A stretch of 64,000 nucleotides of DNA, taken from positions 28,615 through 92,614 of the forward strand of contig CACWZP010000007.1 of the NCBI GenBank assembly GCA_902765395.1. Reading direction: 5' to 3'. The position numbers and the translations under genes were made by a program. This document shows, one piece after another, positions 30,001 through 39,077 of the stretch (positions are counted from its first letter, which is position 1; each line of letters opens with the position of its first letter). The notes below the pieces were generated by a model. It worked only from the letters and a program-made list of their open reading frames with translations, was not told the origin of the DNA and ran no database searches. This DNA is from an uncultured Eubacteriales bacterium. GTDB lineage: Bacteria > Bacillota > Clostridia > Christensenellales > Aristaeellaceae.

Positions 30001-32805
30001 TTATTCAAACTCCCCTTTGATGTCAAATACATGGTCCAACTCATCCACAGTTTGCACCTGCGATACCAACCCTCTGACAGAATTCTTGGCCAAGTCCAGC
30101 CGTTTCAGCCGACTTTTACCCGTGATATCCTTATCCATATGGATAAGCTGCAATCGAGCGATTCTCGGCTCGTCTTTCCCGTACTGCGCAAGCGCCTTGG
30201 CCTTCGGCAGATTGTCGGCGTATTGCTGCCCATGCGGCTCCAGCACATCAACGATATACCCCAACACAGGATCACGTCGTATGATCAGGAAATCCGGATA
30301 GAAACCGGCCATCTTGCCATCCTTCTCATAGGGCAGACAAAGCGCCCACTTCGCCCTGGACTGGTTGCGCAGCCAACACACAAAGTCCGGACGCCTCATC
30401 TCCTCGGACAGAACGGCATCCTCCCATGTATTCAGCCTGATCTTTGCCTTGCCGGTCTCATCGTCCACATAGAGGTGGTTATCGTATTCCTTGCCGTCCT
30501 TGTCCTCAAACGCTCCGATGGTCTCCGGCAGACGCATGGGATGCTTGCTGACCTCATCACTGTCAGCCACGATGTCATTGTACAGCTTCAGGTACTGTTG
30601 ATTGCCACCATAGGCAAACGCCACGCGATACTTGTCGCACAGCTCATGGTACTCTGCTTCGGCGTATTTGTTCAGCTTCGCCACACATGCGTCGTCCGCC
30701 GCAAACAGCACCACGTCGATGATAAACCCATTAGGATTCTCCGCGTCATAATACTTCCGTCCATAGGCATTGGAGATTCCCATATTTCCCAGCTTCGCGT
30801 CGGCCTTCCGCTGCTGATAGCCCAGTTCCGCGTCAGTGGACATATAGATATCATGCTCGGCATACTGATCTACGGATTCACCAAACACATCGAAAATCTG
30901 AGCCGACAGCTTCAGCTGCGTCACCTGATCCGCAAAGTATTCATACTCGCCCTCTTCCCTCAGCTTTTCAGCGTAAGCATGAATCATCTCCACAATGTCG
31001 CCCTCGAACCTGGTGCGGGCCTGTCTGTCGATACCGGAGATTGTCAGCAGCCCCACCAGCTTTTCCAACGAAGCGAGGTATGTGCTGGTCTTCACCAAAC
31101 GAATCTCATAGGTCAACAGACCGAGATCGTTGATGGCTTTGATGATGGCTTCCCGATCGATCTCGCCCGTGTTCATCTTGAGCTGAATCGCCTCCGCCAC
31201 AGGCGTGACAGGTTCGTCGTCAGTCTGTTCCTGAGGCACATCGGAAGGAACAGTTGTCGGTTCTTCCTGAGGATGAATCTGCTTTACAGTGATCGGCGTC
31301 TGCGGCACAGTGTTAGAGCCTGGAACCCGCTTGGACAAATCCTCGCCGGTCACGGGATCATTGCCGAAGTCAAACAGGTTCATCGGAATCTGGCCCTGCA
31401 CAGGCTTGTTGTTCCACCAGCCCGGACGCGCCGTCCACGTCTTGAACTCGCGGTTTTCCAGCGATTCTTCCTCGATCACCGTCGGGATATCGCCGCCCTC
31501 GGCATTCTGCAATTCATCGACGATCTTTTTCGCGGTATCCCTGTTGAAGTACGGCAGATACAGATGGACGTCGTTCAGCGATTCGTCCACCTTAATCCGC
31601 ATCTGCAACGGCGTGCGAATCATCCGCCCCAACAGCTGCGCGATATAGGTTGCGTCCTCCGCATGGCGGAAGGACATCATCGTCTCCGCCCGCGGACAAT
31701 CCCAGCCCGTGGAGAGGTTCTCCTTAAAGAACACCACGCGGATGCGCTTATCACCCGCGATCTCCGACGCCTCCACATGGGGAATATTCAGGCCGTTGGC
31801 GGTAATAGTCGCTGTCTGCCCGAAGGTATGGACGACCTCATTCTCATGCAACTGCCAGCCCGTGCGCCGCTCGATAACGGAGATACACTCGCCCATATCC
31901 GTCGCCGTGGCTTCCTTGCCCGCGCTGTTCAGCACTTGGATCAGCAGGATCGGGTTGACCTGCTCATAGTGCTGTTCATAGGAATACTGGTACCAATGCA
32001 GGCATTTGTCCTTCCAATCCTCGGCGGCGGCCTCCAGCACGGACATGCCGTCGGTGGTGGGATTCTCCGGATAAGTCAAGATGATGCGATCCTTCAAAAG
32101 GCCGGAGCTGCGCACCTCGTTGGCCGTCACGACCACCTTGTGCTCGGTCGAAGTGATGCCCGCGACCAGCTTGTTGAACCGCGCCGTGGTCGCGCTCATA
32201 CCGATGACCACCGGCATGGGGCTGAGTTTGTCCGAAGGGCTGCCCTTCAGGAACTTCTGCATGATGGTAGTCGCGCGACCGGCATCCGTGCCCTGCATAC
32301 CGCGATGGGCTTCATCAATGATGAAATACAGGTGGTCGGCCTTCTGCTTTGCCGTGTTTTCCAGCGTCTCCCAAATCGTCCAGGTGCGCCCGTCGCCCGC
32401 CTTGGACAGCTTGCCCTTCTTGCCAAGCTTCTGTGTGTTGAGGAAGTAGATGTGCCCCTCCTCCAGCGTCTCCATGTCGAAGGATTCCTCTTCGATGGTC
32501 ACGCACTGGCCGAAGCGAATCTTATCGGCCTTCACATTGATCTTATCCTTCGACTGCGCGTTCAGCTGCGGGGAATCGGACAGCCATACGAAGATGGCCT
32601 CCGGCTGCTCCACGATCTGATCGGTTCCAAACAGTATATCCTCAATCAGCGTGGCCATGATGATCGTCTTGCCGGAACCGGTCGGCGCGGTAAAAGAGAC
32701 GACCTGCGGCGTATGCGTCATCCGATATCCATTCAGCGCAGCGGCGACCTTCAGCCGAAGCTCGCCGACAGCCTTTCTCTGGAATGGAAATAGCTCGTCT
32801 CTCAT
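30001..32805 (-). CDS. res: Type III restriction enzyme Res subunit (SF2 helicase with nuclease-like C-terminus)
   Basis: A 934-residue SF2 helicase: motif I APTGSGKT, motif II DEAHRG, motif III SATTARF, motif VI LLGRMIRT. A Pro/Gln/Glu-rich linker is near residues 495-530. The C-terminal region has a nuclease-like GFYPDFLIIRR followed by YIVDVLEPHG, where the usual PD...D/E-x-K has His instead of Lys. In type III systems Res translocates DNA and cuts near unmethylated Mod sites. GGAGG before the ATG overlaps the end of mod (4-base gap). Cleavage ability cannot be judged from the sequence. Confidence 0.9.
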   Translation of the reverse strand: MRDELFPFQRKAVGELRLKVAAALNGYRMTHTPQVVSFTAPTGSGKTIIMATLIEDILFGTDQIVEQPEAIFVWLSDSPQLNAQSKDKINVKADKIRFGQCVTIEEESFDMETLEEGHIYFLNTQKLGKKGKLSKAGDGRTWTIWETLENTAKQKADHLYFIIDEAHRGMQGTDAGRATTIMQKFLKGSPSDKLSPMPVVIGMSATTARFNKLVAGITSTEHKVVVTANEVRSSGLLKDRIILTYPENPTTDGMSVLEAAAEDWKDKCLHWYQYSYEQHYEQVNPILLIQVLNSAGKEATATDMGECISVIERRTGWQLHENEVVHTFGQTATITANGLNIPHVEASEIAGDKRIRVVFFKENLSTGWDCPRAETMMSFRHAEDATYIAQLLGRMIRTPLQMRIKVDESLNDVHLYLPYFNRDTAKKIVDELQNAEGGDIPTVIEEESLENREFKTWTARPGWWNNKPVQGQIPMNLFDFGNDPVTGEDLSKRVPGSNTVPQTPITVKQIHPQEEPTTVPSDVPQEQTDDEPVTPVAEAIQLKMNTGEIDREAIIKAINDLGLLTYEIRLVKTSTYLASLEKLVGLLTISGIDRQARTRFEGDIVEMIHAYAEKLREEGEYEYFADQVTQLKLSAQIFDVFGESVDQYAEHDIYMSTDAELGYQQRKADAKLGNMGISNAYGRKYYDAENPNGFIIDVVLFAADDACVAKLNKYAEAEYHELCDKYRVAFAYGGNQQYLKLYNDIVADSDEVSKHPMRLPETIGAFEDKDGKEYDNHLYVDDETGKAKIRLNTWEDAVLSEEMRRPDFVCWLRNQSRAKWALCLPYEKDGKMAGFYPDFLIIRRDPVLGYIVDVLEPHGQQYADNLPKAKALAQYGKDEPRIARLQLIHMDKDITGKSRLKRLDLAKNSVRGLVSQVQTVDELDHVFDIKGEFE

Positions 32806-32809
32806 ACTT

Positions 32810-34903
32810 CTACCTCCTGGTATTGATGCGGAAGTTGTCCAGATAATCCCGATAGAGCTGATAGGTCGTCCCGGCGTTCAGGTTACTTGCCATGAAGCGA
32901 TACGTCGTCCCCGAATCCGTGACGAGATAGACGGTTTCAATCTCCGGCAGCGCGTTGACCTGCTCAGCGAAAGTGTCGAAGCTGTCCTCGCAGTTCAGCA
33001 CCGCAAAGCGGTTCTCCGGCAGGATGAGCATGTCCGGGATATCCTCCCCGTCAAGACGGGGACACGGTCCATGACAGCCCGCCTTCATCCACAATGTGGG
33101 CAGCATCTCCCAGAACTGCCTGCCCATGGCGACGGAATGTTTATCCAGGAAGCCCAGCTTGAAGAAGGCGGCGTTGGCCTTGAAGCCCTCCGACATGGGG
33201 CGATCACTGCCCAGATAATTGCCCTTGAGGGGAGCGCCGTTCACGTCATGCCCCTCAATGCTGCAAACCGTGCGCGGCCATGTGACGTAATGGGCAATGC
33301 CCAGCCGCTCCCATTCCGGGTCGCCGGGTTGATGGCCTTGTGCGGATAAGATTTTGGCTTCATCAGCAGAAACTTCGTTGTTTGTCACTAGAATACAGCG
33401 ACGATTCCCACCATCCTCGGTATTTAACAGATTGACAGCGTGCAGTGTCGTACCAGAGCCGGCGAAGAAGTCGATGATGAGGGCATTGGGCTTGTTTTCG
33501 ACATAAAACCGTATTGTATCATGGACAGCATAAAGCGATTTTGGGAATGAAAACCGTCCTGAATTAAGTATTTGATTGACAATTTTAGTCCCATATTCAC
33601 TCGCATTATGCGATGTTATCGACCAATTTGTGCTTGGCGTATATTTCGCTTGATAATTGCTTTCATCAACAATTATGGAGCCATCTTTCGCCTTCCCAAG
33701 TATTGTAAACTCGCCATTTTCTACTTTACGTTGTTCGCCTTGAGCAATATAGTTTATCGTCATTCCAACATCAGTGAATTTTCCCAGTTGTAGATATCCC
33801 TTTTCAATTAGCAGCTTTAGGCTTGTTTGCTGATAAACCCAGCATCCTTCTCTCCCATCCGGGAAGAGTGGCCAAATCACACGAGTCCCTGGAAGTGGCT
33901 GTATTTCATTTCTGTTATAGCCTCGATAAGTCTCACCAATTTCAACTATTCTGCTGCCATCTTCACTAACGAATATTGGATAGAATAAACCAGGTCTCTC
34001 TTCTCTTGAACTATGTGATCCGCTTCGACGAAACTCACGCCACCTCAATTTGTTTTTTGTCGTATTCTTGACATTGCCAAGCCATTCCGCATCAAGAGGT
34101 AACGCTTCTGGTGCAGATACCCCCTGCATAACGAAAAAAATATATTCATCAGAACGCGAAAACTCTTGCCCTCTTGCTACACCACCATGGTTAATAACGC
34201 TGCTTATCATCTGAATCCTTGAATCTTTATATATCTCTTCCAGTAAGCATCCCAAATGCAAATATTCCTTTTCATCTATGGTAACGATCAGCACAGAATC
34301 CTGCGGGTTGAGCAGCTTCTTCGCCAGCTTCAACCGCTTTTCCATCATGGACAGCCACTTACTGTGGCGATAGGTGTCGTTACCATCCACATAATCGTTG
34401 TTATACTTCCAGTCCTTCGCGCCGGTATTGTAGGGCGGATCGATGTAGATGCAGTCCACCTTTCCGGCGTACAGGTACTCCAGCAGCTGGAGGGCATGAT
34501 AGTTGTCAGCTTCGATCAGGGTATGCCAAAGGTCGCTGTCCGGGGCGTTGCAGACAGCGTCAATGGGTTTCAGATAGGGATAGATGGGATCGCCAAATTG
34601 CGCGACGCATACCAGCTTCTCCACGGGAATGTCGCTGGCTTCGCTGGTGGCCTTGCTGATGCACCTGGCCACGCCATCCTTGATTCCGGCGACGAAATAC
34701 TGAGCGTCTGTGTCCTGCCCCTTGACGGCAACCATGCGTCCCCTCTGCACGGGAACGTCATACAGCAGCGTACACTCCGGAATGTGATCCTCAAACACCA
34801 GCCCAAACTTCTTCTGCCGGCTGAGCGCATCCACTTCCTTCTGAATCCGCTCCCGCAGCTCCACGTTCTCAATCTGGCTGATCAGATCGTTGATCGTCGC
34901 CAT
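32810..34903 (-). CDS. mod: Type III DNA methyltransferase Mod subunit
   Basis: A 697-residue beta-class N6-adenine/N4-cytosine methyltransferase: catalytic motif IV DPPYNTG near residue 165 and, in the C-terminal half, AdoMet motif I as DFFAGSGTTLHA. The variable region between them (about 230-440) is strongly AT-rich and should hold target recognition. It modifies host DNA and gives sequence specificity to Res. AAGGGG 8 bases upstream supports ATG 34903; a GTG at 34912 overlaps the ribosome-binding site. It leads the operon Mod, Res, DUF3800, DinD. Confidence 0.92.
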   Translation of the reverse strand: MATINDLISQIENVELRERIQKEVDALSRQKKFGLVFEDHIPECTLLYDVPVQRGRMVAVKGQDTDAQYFVAGIKDGVARCISKATSEASDIPVEKLVCVAQFGDPIYPYLKPIDAVCNAPDSDLWHTLIEADNYHALQLLEYLYAGKVDCIYIDPPYNTGAKDWKYNNDYVDGNDTYRHSKWLSMMEKRLKLAKKLLNPQDSVLIVTIDEKEYLHLGCLLEEIYKDSRIQMISSVINHGGVARGQEFSRSDEYIFFVMQGVSAPEALPLDAEWLGNVKNTTKNKLRWREFRRSGSHSSREERPGLFYPIFVSEDGSRIVEIGETYRGYNRNEIQPLPGTRVIWPLFPDGREGCWVYQQTSLKLLIEKGYLQLGKFTDVGMTINYIAQGEQRKVENGEFTILGKAKDGSIIVDESNYQAKYTPSTNWSITSHNASEYGTKIVNQILNSGRFSFPKSLYAVHDTIRFYVENKPNALIIDFFAGSGTTLHAVNLLNTEDGGNRRCILVTNNEVSADEAKILSAQGHQPGDPEWERLGIAHYVTWPRTVCSIEGHDVNGAPLKGNYLGSDRPMSEGFKANAAFFKLGFLDKHSVAMGRQFWEMLPTLWMKAGCHGPCPRLDGEDIPDMLILPENRFAVLNCEDSFDTFAEQVNALPEIETVYLVTDSGTTYRFMASNLNAGTTYQLYRDYLDNFRINTRR

Positions 34904-35062
34904 CCAATCCACCCCTTCAAGACGAAGGCTTACCCTTTGTAGCCTAAACTTCCAATGATATTATACAATAATTCACGGGTGGATTCAATCATAGTTTACA
35001 GTTTTTATTCTGGTTATGGCATAACCTTGCCAAATATGGTTGTATTCAACATCTGAAAAGGA

Positions 35063-35950
35063 TTATCCATCTCGGTTGTTTTTTGACAGTCGTGCCCTTG
35101 CTTCCTTGATAATCTCCAATTGATCGTCCGTAAGCATATTTTTTGAATAAATCCATCTTCGCGCACATACAGCGATGTTTGTCTGAATATCATTGATTTG
35201 CTGCTCGCTCATTTTAAAGAAGCAGCTTGTTTCATTCTGCTCAGCATTTTGAATAGGAAACAGATATAACACAAGCCTCGAGGTCAAAGGAAAAGCAACT
35301 GCTCTTGGCCGATTATCAGAGCTATCATGTGATGGCCATTGAATACCCGGCCTGTCCGATGTTATTATAGTGTCATCATCTGTATAACCAATTTGAAAAA
35401 ACATTCCACTAAGACTCTCCAGCGCAGACCTAATGACTGTACTATTGTCCCATTCAGGATCAACGCCTAAAGGTAGAAGGTTCATCAATGTGAAGTTTCT
35501 CGCTTCTCTACCATCCATACTTGGGTTCGATTTTTGAAGAAACCTTATCCCCATCTCAATTGTTTGGGGATCACGATACAAAAGAGCTGTTATAAAGATG
35601 GTTAAGTAGCTCTTATCATCCTGTGAAAGAACAGTTGAACAATTTAGGCACGTTTCATTTTGTGACTTGACAACGATCGACCTAATCACTCTGGCAGTAA
35701 AATCCTCAATTCGCCCGAAGTTGTTTTCAATATGATTTTGTGCTATATACGAACCATCGCTGTTTCTTAATTCATATAGATTCTTTTCGAAGCAGACATC
35801 CTCCACATTCACCGAGGTCGGCGTTTGCCGCATCGTATTGGTATCAAACTGACATATAAACGCTTTTTCTCCTTTAATCTCAGAGAAACCACGCAAATAC
35901 ATTCTTGGAACATAATGCTCATCTACGGTCGGATTATTTCCATTTGCCAT
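35063..35950 (-). CDS. DUF4238 family protein
   Basis: A 295-residue cytoplasmic protein with the DUF4238 opening (DEHYVPRMYLRGFSE), a middle helical part, and a late strand TIITSDRPGIQWP followed by AVAFPLTSRLVLYLFP, which is the characteristic segment of the family. Its function is unknown; members occur sporadically on islands and next to restriction genes. GGAGG 8 bases before the ATG at 35950 sets the start. It is co-directional with mod but 159 bases upstream, so it may have its own transcript. Strong AT bias marks it as recent cargo. Confidence 0.8.
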   Translation of the reverse strand: MANGNNPTVDEHYVPRMYLRGFSEIKGEKAFICQFDTNTMRQTPTSVNVEDVCFEKNLYELRNSDGSYIAQNHIENNFGRIEDFTARVIRSIVVKSQNETCLNCSTVLSQDDKSYLTIFITALLYRDPQTIEMGIRFLQKSNPSMDGREARNFTLMNLLPLGVDPEWDNSTVIRSALESLSGMFFQIGYTDDDTIITSDRPGIQWPSHDSSDNRPRAVAFPLTSRLVLYLFPIQNAEQNETSCFFKMSEQQINDIQTNIAVCARRWIYSKNMLTDDQLEIIKEARARLSKNNRDG

Positions 35951-36145
35951 CAGGCTCACCTCCCCACGATATGTAGGTCCTAAAAATACACGCTATTTCA
36001 TGAATTCATTTTAGCAATGTTGTGTAGTCAAGGCAAGCCCTATCCTTATCAGTAGTACTCGCCTTTCTTGATTCAAATATATATGTTCATGTACATTGTC
36101 GCTCGCACTCCTCAGTAGCTCCATGATCTCTGCAAGTTTTGCAGG

Positions 36146-36171
36146 CCTTGTTTACGTTTTTGTTTACAGCC
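36146..36171 (-). repeat. Long inverted-repeat partner, copy 1 (GGCTGTAAACAA...)
   Basis: Read on the minus strand: GGCTGTAAACAAAAACGTAA followed by ACAAGG. It matches 40237-40261 at 23 of 25 positions, in opposite orientation. A shorter GGCTGTAAACA is at 38172-38182. Confidence 0.7.
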
Positions 36172-36345
36172 ATATTGGCTTGGAATACGGCGCAGAAAGA
36201 TTTAACATAATAATAACTATATTTTAGAACACATGTTTTACGCGGTCGATTTGCGTGTTTCCTTGTCTTATGGTATATTTGTACCGAGATATCCTCTTGT
36301 GAACAGATGTCTTCCCATCCAAAATCACTTCCATGAATTCGAAAA

Positions 36346-36383
36346 TGGCACTATTTATGCAGATTTGGCACTGTTTATGCAGA
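36346..36383 (+). repeat. Tandem iteron-like repeats
   Basis: TGGCACTATTTATGCAGA (36346-36363) and TGGCACTGTTTATGCAGA (36366-36383), 17 of 18 identical, 20-bp period (two turns of DNA). Located upstream of the ParM-like gene. Confidence 0.65.
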
Positions 36384-36736
36384 ACTTATTGACATTATTA
36401 TGACATTGGGTTATGATGCACCTGTCATTGACAAGAACGACTGCAGTTAAAAACTTCACAGGCTTTCCAAGGCAATAGACTATCGTCTGAATGTGGTGCA
36501 TGCCCACCTCAGCCGGAGCGTTGCGAAGGAAGACCACAGCATCCAGGTGTCCCGCTGGAACCATGGCCAGCGGCAGCAGCCCGACGGGGCGGATTGTGCT
36601 TCGGCACGATTCCCTGTACAGCCGGTTTATGTCGGCCTGATGCTGATGCGTTTTTCTCCAATGCTCCGGCTTTGCTTTTGCCGGAAAGCCTCCACACACA
36701 ACAGCACCGCCTGTATGGGCATGAAAGGAGTCGAAC

Positions 36737-37720
36737 ATGAATCAAACAATCAAACCCGAAGCGGCTGGCAATACTATTTCTACCGTTAACTCTAACGAAC
36801 CCATCATCATCGCCATCGACCATGGATACGGCAACATCAAGACCTCCAACTTCTGCTTTCCCGCCAGTGTCACGCCCATCAATGACGGATTGTGCTTCAC
36901 CGACGACATTCTCAACTACGATGGAGCCACCTATGCCATCGGAATGGGGCACAAGGAATTCCGGGCGGACAAGATCATGGATCAGGACTACTATCTGCTC
37001 ACGCTGGCAGCCATTGGGAAAGAGCTCGACCGCAGAGGCATGACGAAGGCGACGATTGTCATTGCTGCTGGGCTGCCGCTGACCTGGGGCATCGAGCAGA
37101 AGAAAAGCTTTCAGGAATACCTGACCCAAAAGAAGCACGTGGATTTTTCGTATAAAAGCATCGTTTATCATGTGGAAGTCCAGGAAGCCATGATCTTCAA
37201 TCAGGGCATCGCGGCGGTAGCCAACCTGATCAACAAGAGTTTCAGGGGAACGAACATGCTGGTGGATATCGGGAACGGAACCATGAATGTGATGAACATC
37301 AACGAGAAAACCGCCATCCTGGAATCATGCTTCACAGAAAAGTACGGTACCTATCAGTGCGTCATCCGGGCCCGGGAGATGCTCCAGCGCAAGTTCGGCA
37401 GCCTGCCCACGGATGCCCAGATAGAAAAGTATCTGCGCTCCATGAATGCCGACATCGGCGAGAAGTACAAAGCCGTCATCCAGGAAACCGCCAAGCAATA
37501 TGTCGCAGAAATCTTCCGGCGCTTGCGGGAGCACGAGTACAATCCAGACCTCATGCGGCTCTGGGTGATCGGCGGCGGTGGTTGCCTGGTCAAGAACTTC
37601 GGCGTATATGACGCGGATCGGGTCATCTTCATCGAAGACCTGCGTGCCAACGCCAAGGGGTACGAGCGCATGGCGCGTCGCGCGCTGGAGAAGAGGCGAG
37701 CGAAGGATGAACAGCAATAG
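36737..37720 (+). CDS. ParM/StbA-like actin-family segregation protein
   Basis: A 327-residue actin-like ATPase of the ParM/Alp type: phosphate 1 motif IIAIDHGYGNIKTSN, a long first domain, phosphate 2 MLVDIGNGTMNVM, and the adenosine motif LWVIGGGGCLVKNFG. Such proteins form filaments that separate plasmid copies. AAAGGAG lies before the ATG. A small acidic protein gene overlaps its 3' end by 14 bases. Its presence in an integrated element suggests that the element can exist as a replicating circle. Confidence 0.88.
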   Translation: MNQTIKPEAAGNTISTVNSNEPIIIAIDHGYGNIKTSNFCFPASVTPINDGLCFTDDILNYDGATYAIGMGHKEFRADKIMDQDYYLLTLAAIGKELDRRGMTKATIVIAAGLPLTWGIEQKKSFQEYLTQKKHVDFSYKSIVYHVEVQEAMIFNQGIAAVANLINKSFRGTNMLVDIGNGTMNVMNINEKTAILESCFTEKYGTYQCVIRAREMLQRKFGSLPTDAQIEKYLRSMNADIGEKYKAVIQETAKQYVAEIFRRLREHEYNPDLMRLWVIGGGGCLVKNFGVYDADRVIFIEDLRANAKGYERMARRALEKRRAKDEQQ

Positions 37721-38084
37721 GGAAAAGCGAATCACGCTGAGGTTCTATTTAGATGATCCCATAGCCAGCGAAACCTTCGATAGCCTGATGCGGCGTCGCT
37801 TGGCAACCGGCGCGGTGATGAACACGCTGATCGTGCAGCTGCTTCACCGGGAACTGTGTCAGGAGAATGTCTTGAGTCTGGACGAGCTGGAAAAGCTGTT
37901 CAGAAATGTTATTCGCTCGGAGGGAAGAGCATTGCTGCGCGAATGGGGCGTGGCGGTTCCAATGAAGGCAGCAACCGCTCCTCATTCTGATTACGTGCTG
38001 GATGAATGCCCTGCAGAGGACGATGATGAGGACGACGATGACTCTATCGACATGGCTACTGCATTCTGCGGAAATCTGGCCTGA
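37707..38084 (+). CDS. Small ParR/StbB-like partner protein (hypothetical)
   Basis: A 125-residue protein. The N-terminus (REKRITLRFYLDDPIASETFDSL) resembles a ribbon-helix-helix DNA-binding start, and the C-terminus is very acidic (ECPAEDDDEDDDDS). Size, position and overlap with the ParM-like gene suggest the centromere-binding adaptor of a type II partition system, but I do not recognise a defined family. AGAGG sits 9 bases upstream of the ATG. The stop codon falls in the first CTGACATCAG of the inverted repeats that follow. Confidence 0.6.
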   Translation: MNSNREKRITLRFYLDDPIASETFDSLMRRRLATGAVMNTLIVQLLHRELCQENVLSLDELEKLFRNVIRSEGRALLREWGVAVPMKAATAPHSDYVLDECPAEDDDEDDDDSIDMATAFCGNLA

Positions 38085-38142
38085 CATCAGTTTGGCGGCA
38101 ATCGGCGATTTCGGGGCGAATCTGATGTCAGCCTGACATCAG
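38081..38142. repeat. CTGACATCAG inverted/direct repeat cluster
   Basis: CTGACATCAG at 38081-38090 and 38133-38142, with its inverse CTGATGTCAG at 38122-38131. The latter two form a near-continuous palindrome. The cluster lies between the ParM partner and the primase gene and could be an operator, centromere or origin component. GTAAACA motifs occur just after it (38176, and inverted at 38251). Confidence 0.6.
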
Positions 38143-38315
38143 ATCAAAGATGGATTATGGCTTGGATTGAGGGCTGTAAACAGGGCGCATCTTTGTGGTC
38201 TGGCCCAGGGCAAGATACGCCACGTTAAACAAATTGCGCTTCGCGCCCTTTGTTTACTGGCATCTTGATGGGGTTCCCCCATACCCGTTATCCTGGTTCG
38301 CTCCGCTCACAGCAG

Positions 38316-39077
38316 ATGCAGGCATCTGGGAAGGAGGCCGAGAAAATCGCAAACAGCAACATATTCAAAACTGTGAAGCAGGCGGTGACCACGAGACAGG
38401 TAGCGGAGCATCTGGGACTGACGATTGACGAGAAGGGAATGACCTGCTGCCCCTTCCATGGGGGCAATACTCCCAACATGCGTATCAGCAATAGGTATTA
38501 CTGCTTCGACTGCCGTGCCTCAGGAGACGTGATTGACTTCGTCGCTGCCTATCTCTCCGTTGATAAGCTCGAAGCGGCGAAACTCATCGCAAACGACTTT
38601 GGCGTCCCCATCGAAGACCAGTCCCGTTCAAAATCATCATCCCCATCCACAAAAGACAAGTCGGCGCCCACGCCGGAGCAACGCCATGAATGGTGCGTTC
38701 AGAAGACACAGCGGCAGTTTGAAAAGTGGCGGACACGCAGCTTAGACCTGCTCAACAGCTATTATGCGATTCTGGATGAGCAGGAGCGGGCATGCATACG
38801 ACGGAGGTCGGAAGCCGCGGACCGCAATGCCCTTGACAGGATCACGGAGAGGAAGGCGGTCATCCAGTTCTACCTAAAAACTTTGCAATCAGGTACACTG
38901 GACGACCAGATCGACCTGTATCTCTATGGAAGGGAGGTTATTACGCGAATTGAACGACGATTGGAAGAACATCAGCAGGGAGAAGCTGGACAAGCTGTCT
39001 GCGGAGATGGTGCCGGTGGATTATGTCCGGGAGCAGCTGCATCGGAACGAGAAGGGCAAGGTCACGCAGACCATTGA
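38316..39077 (+). CDS. CHC2 zinc-finger primase-like protein
   Basis: A protein of about 253 residues with a DnaG-type CHC2 zinc finger: CCPFHGGNTPNM followed by YYCFDCRASGDVIDFV. It is followed by a charged helical region. The toprim domain is absent, as usual for primase-like proteins of this kind on mobile elements. The start is uncertain: ATG 38316 has no clear ribosome-binding site, whereas an excellent AAGGAGG at 38332 is followed at the right distance only by an ATC codon. From about residue 210 the frame reads a low-complexity tail while the +1 frame encodes the VirE protein, so the two genes overlap by about 150 bases or are joined by a frameshift. Confidence 0.75.
   Translation: MQASGKEAEKIANSNIFKTVKQAVTTRQVAEHLGLTIDEKGMTCCPFHGGNTPNMRISNRYYCFDCRASGDVIDFVAAYLSVDKLEAAKLIANDFGVPIEDQSRSKSSSPSTKDKSAPTPEQRHEWCVQKTQRQFEKWRTRSLDLLNSYYAILDEQERACIRRRSEAADRNALDRITERKAVIQFYLKTLQSGTLDDQIDLYLYGREVITRIERRLEEHQQGEAGQAVCGDGAGGLCPGAAASEREGQGHADH

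Larger units (their letters stand above)
35951..36736. other. Non-coding, AT-rich control region of the element
   Basis: 786 bases between the divergent DUF4238 and ParM-like genes. I see no convincing gene. It contains one copy of a 25-bp sequence shared in inverted orientation with 40237-40261 (here at 36146-36171) and a tandem pair of 18-bp iteron-like repeats at 36346-36383. Both fit a replication origin, centromere or regulatory region. Confidence 0.6.

Noticed and set aside
36355-36738. Minus-strand frame of 127 codons and an overlapping plus-strand frame of 98 codons upstream of the ParM-like gene.
   Set aside because: Neither has a ribosome-binding site or family resemblance I can defend; both cross the iteron-like repeats or the start of the ParM-like gene. 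The region fits non-coding control DNA better.
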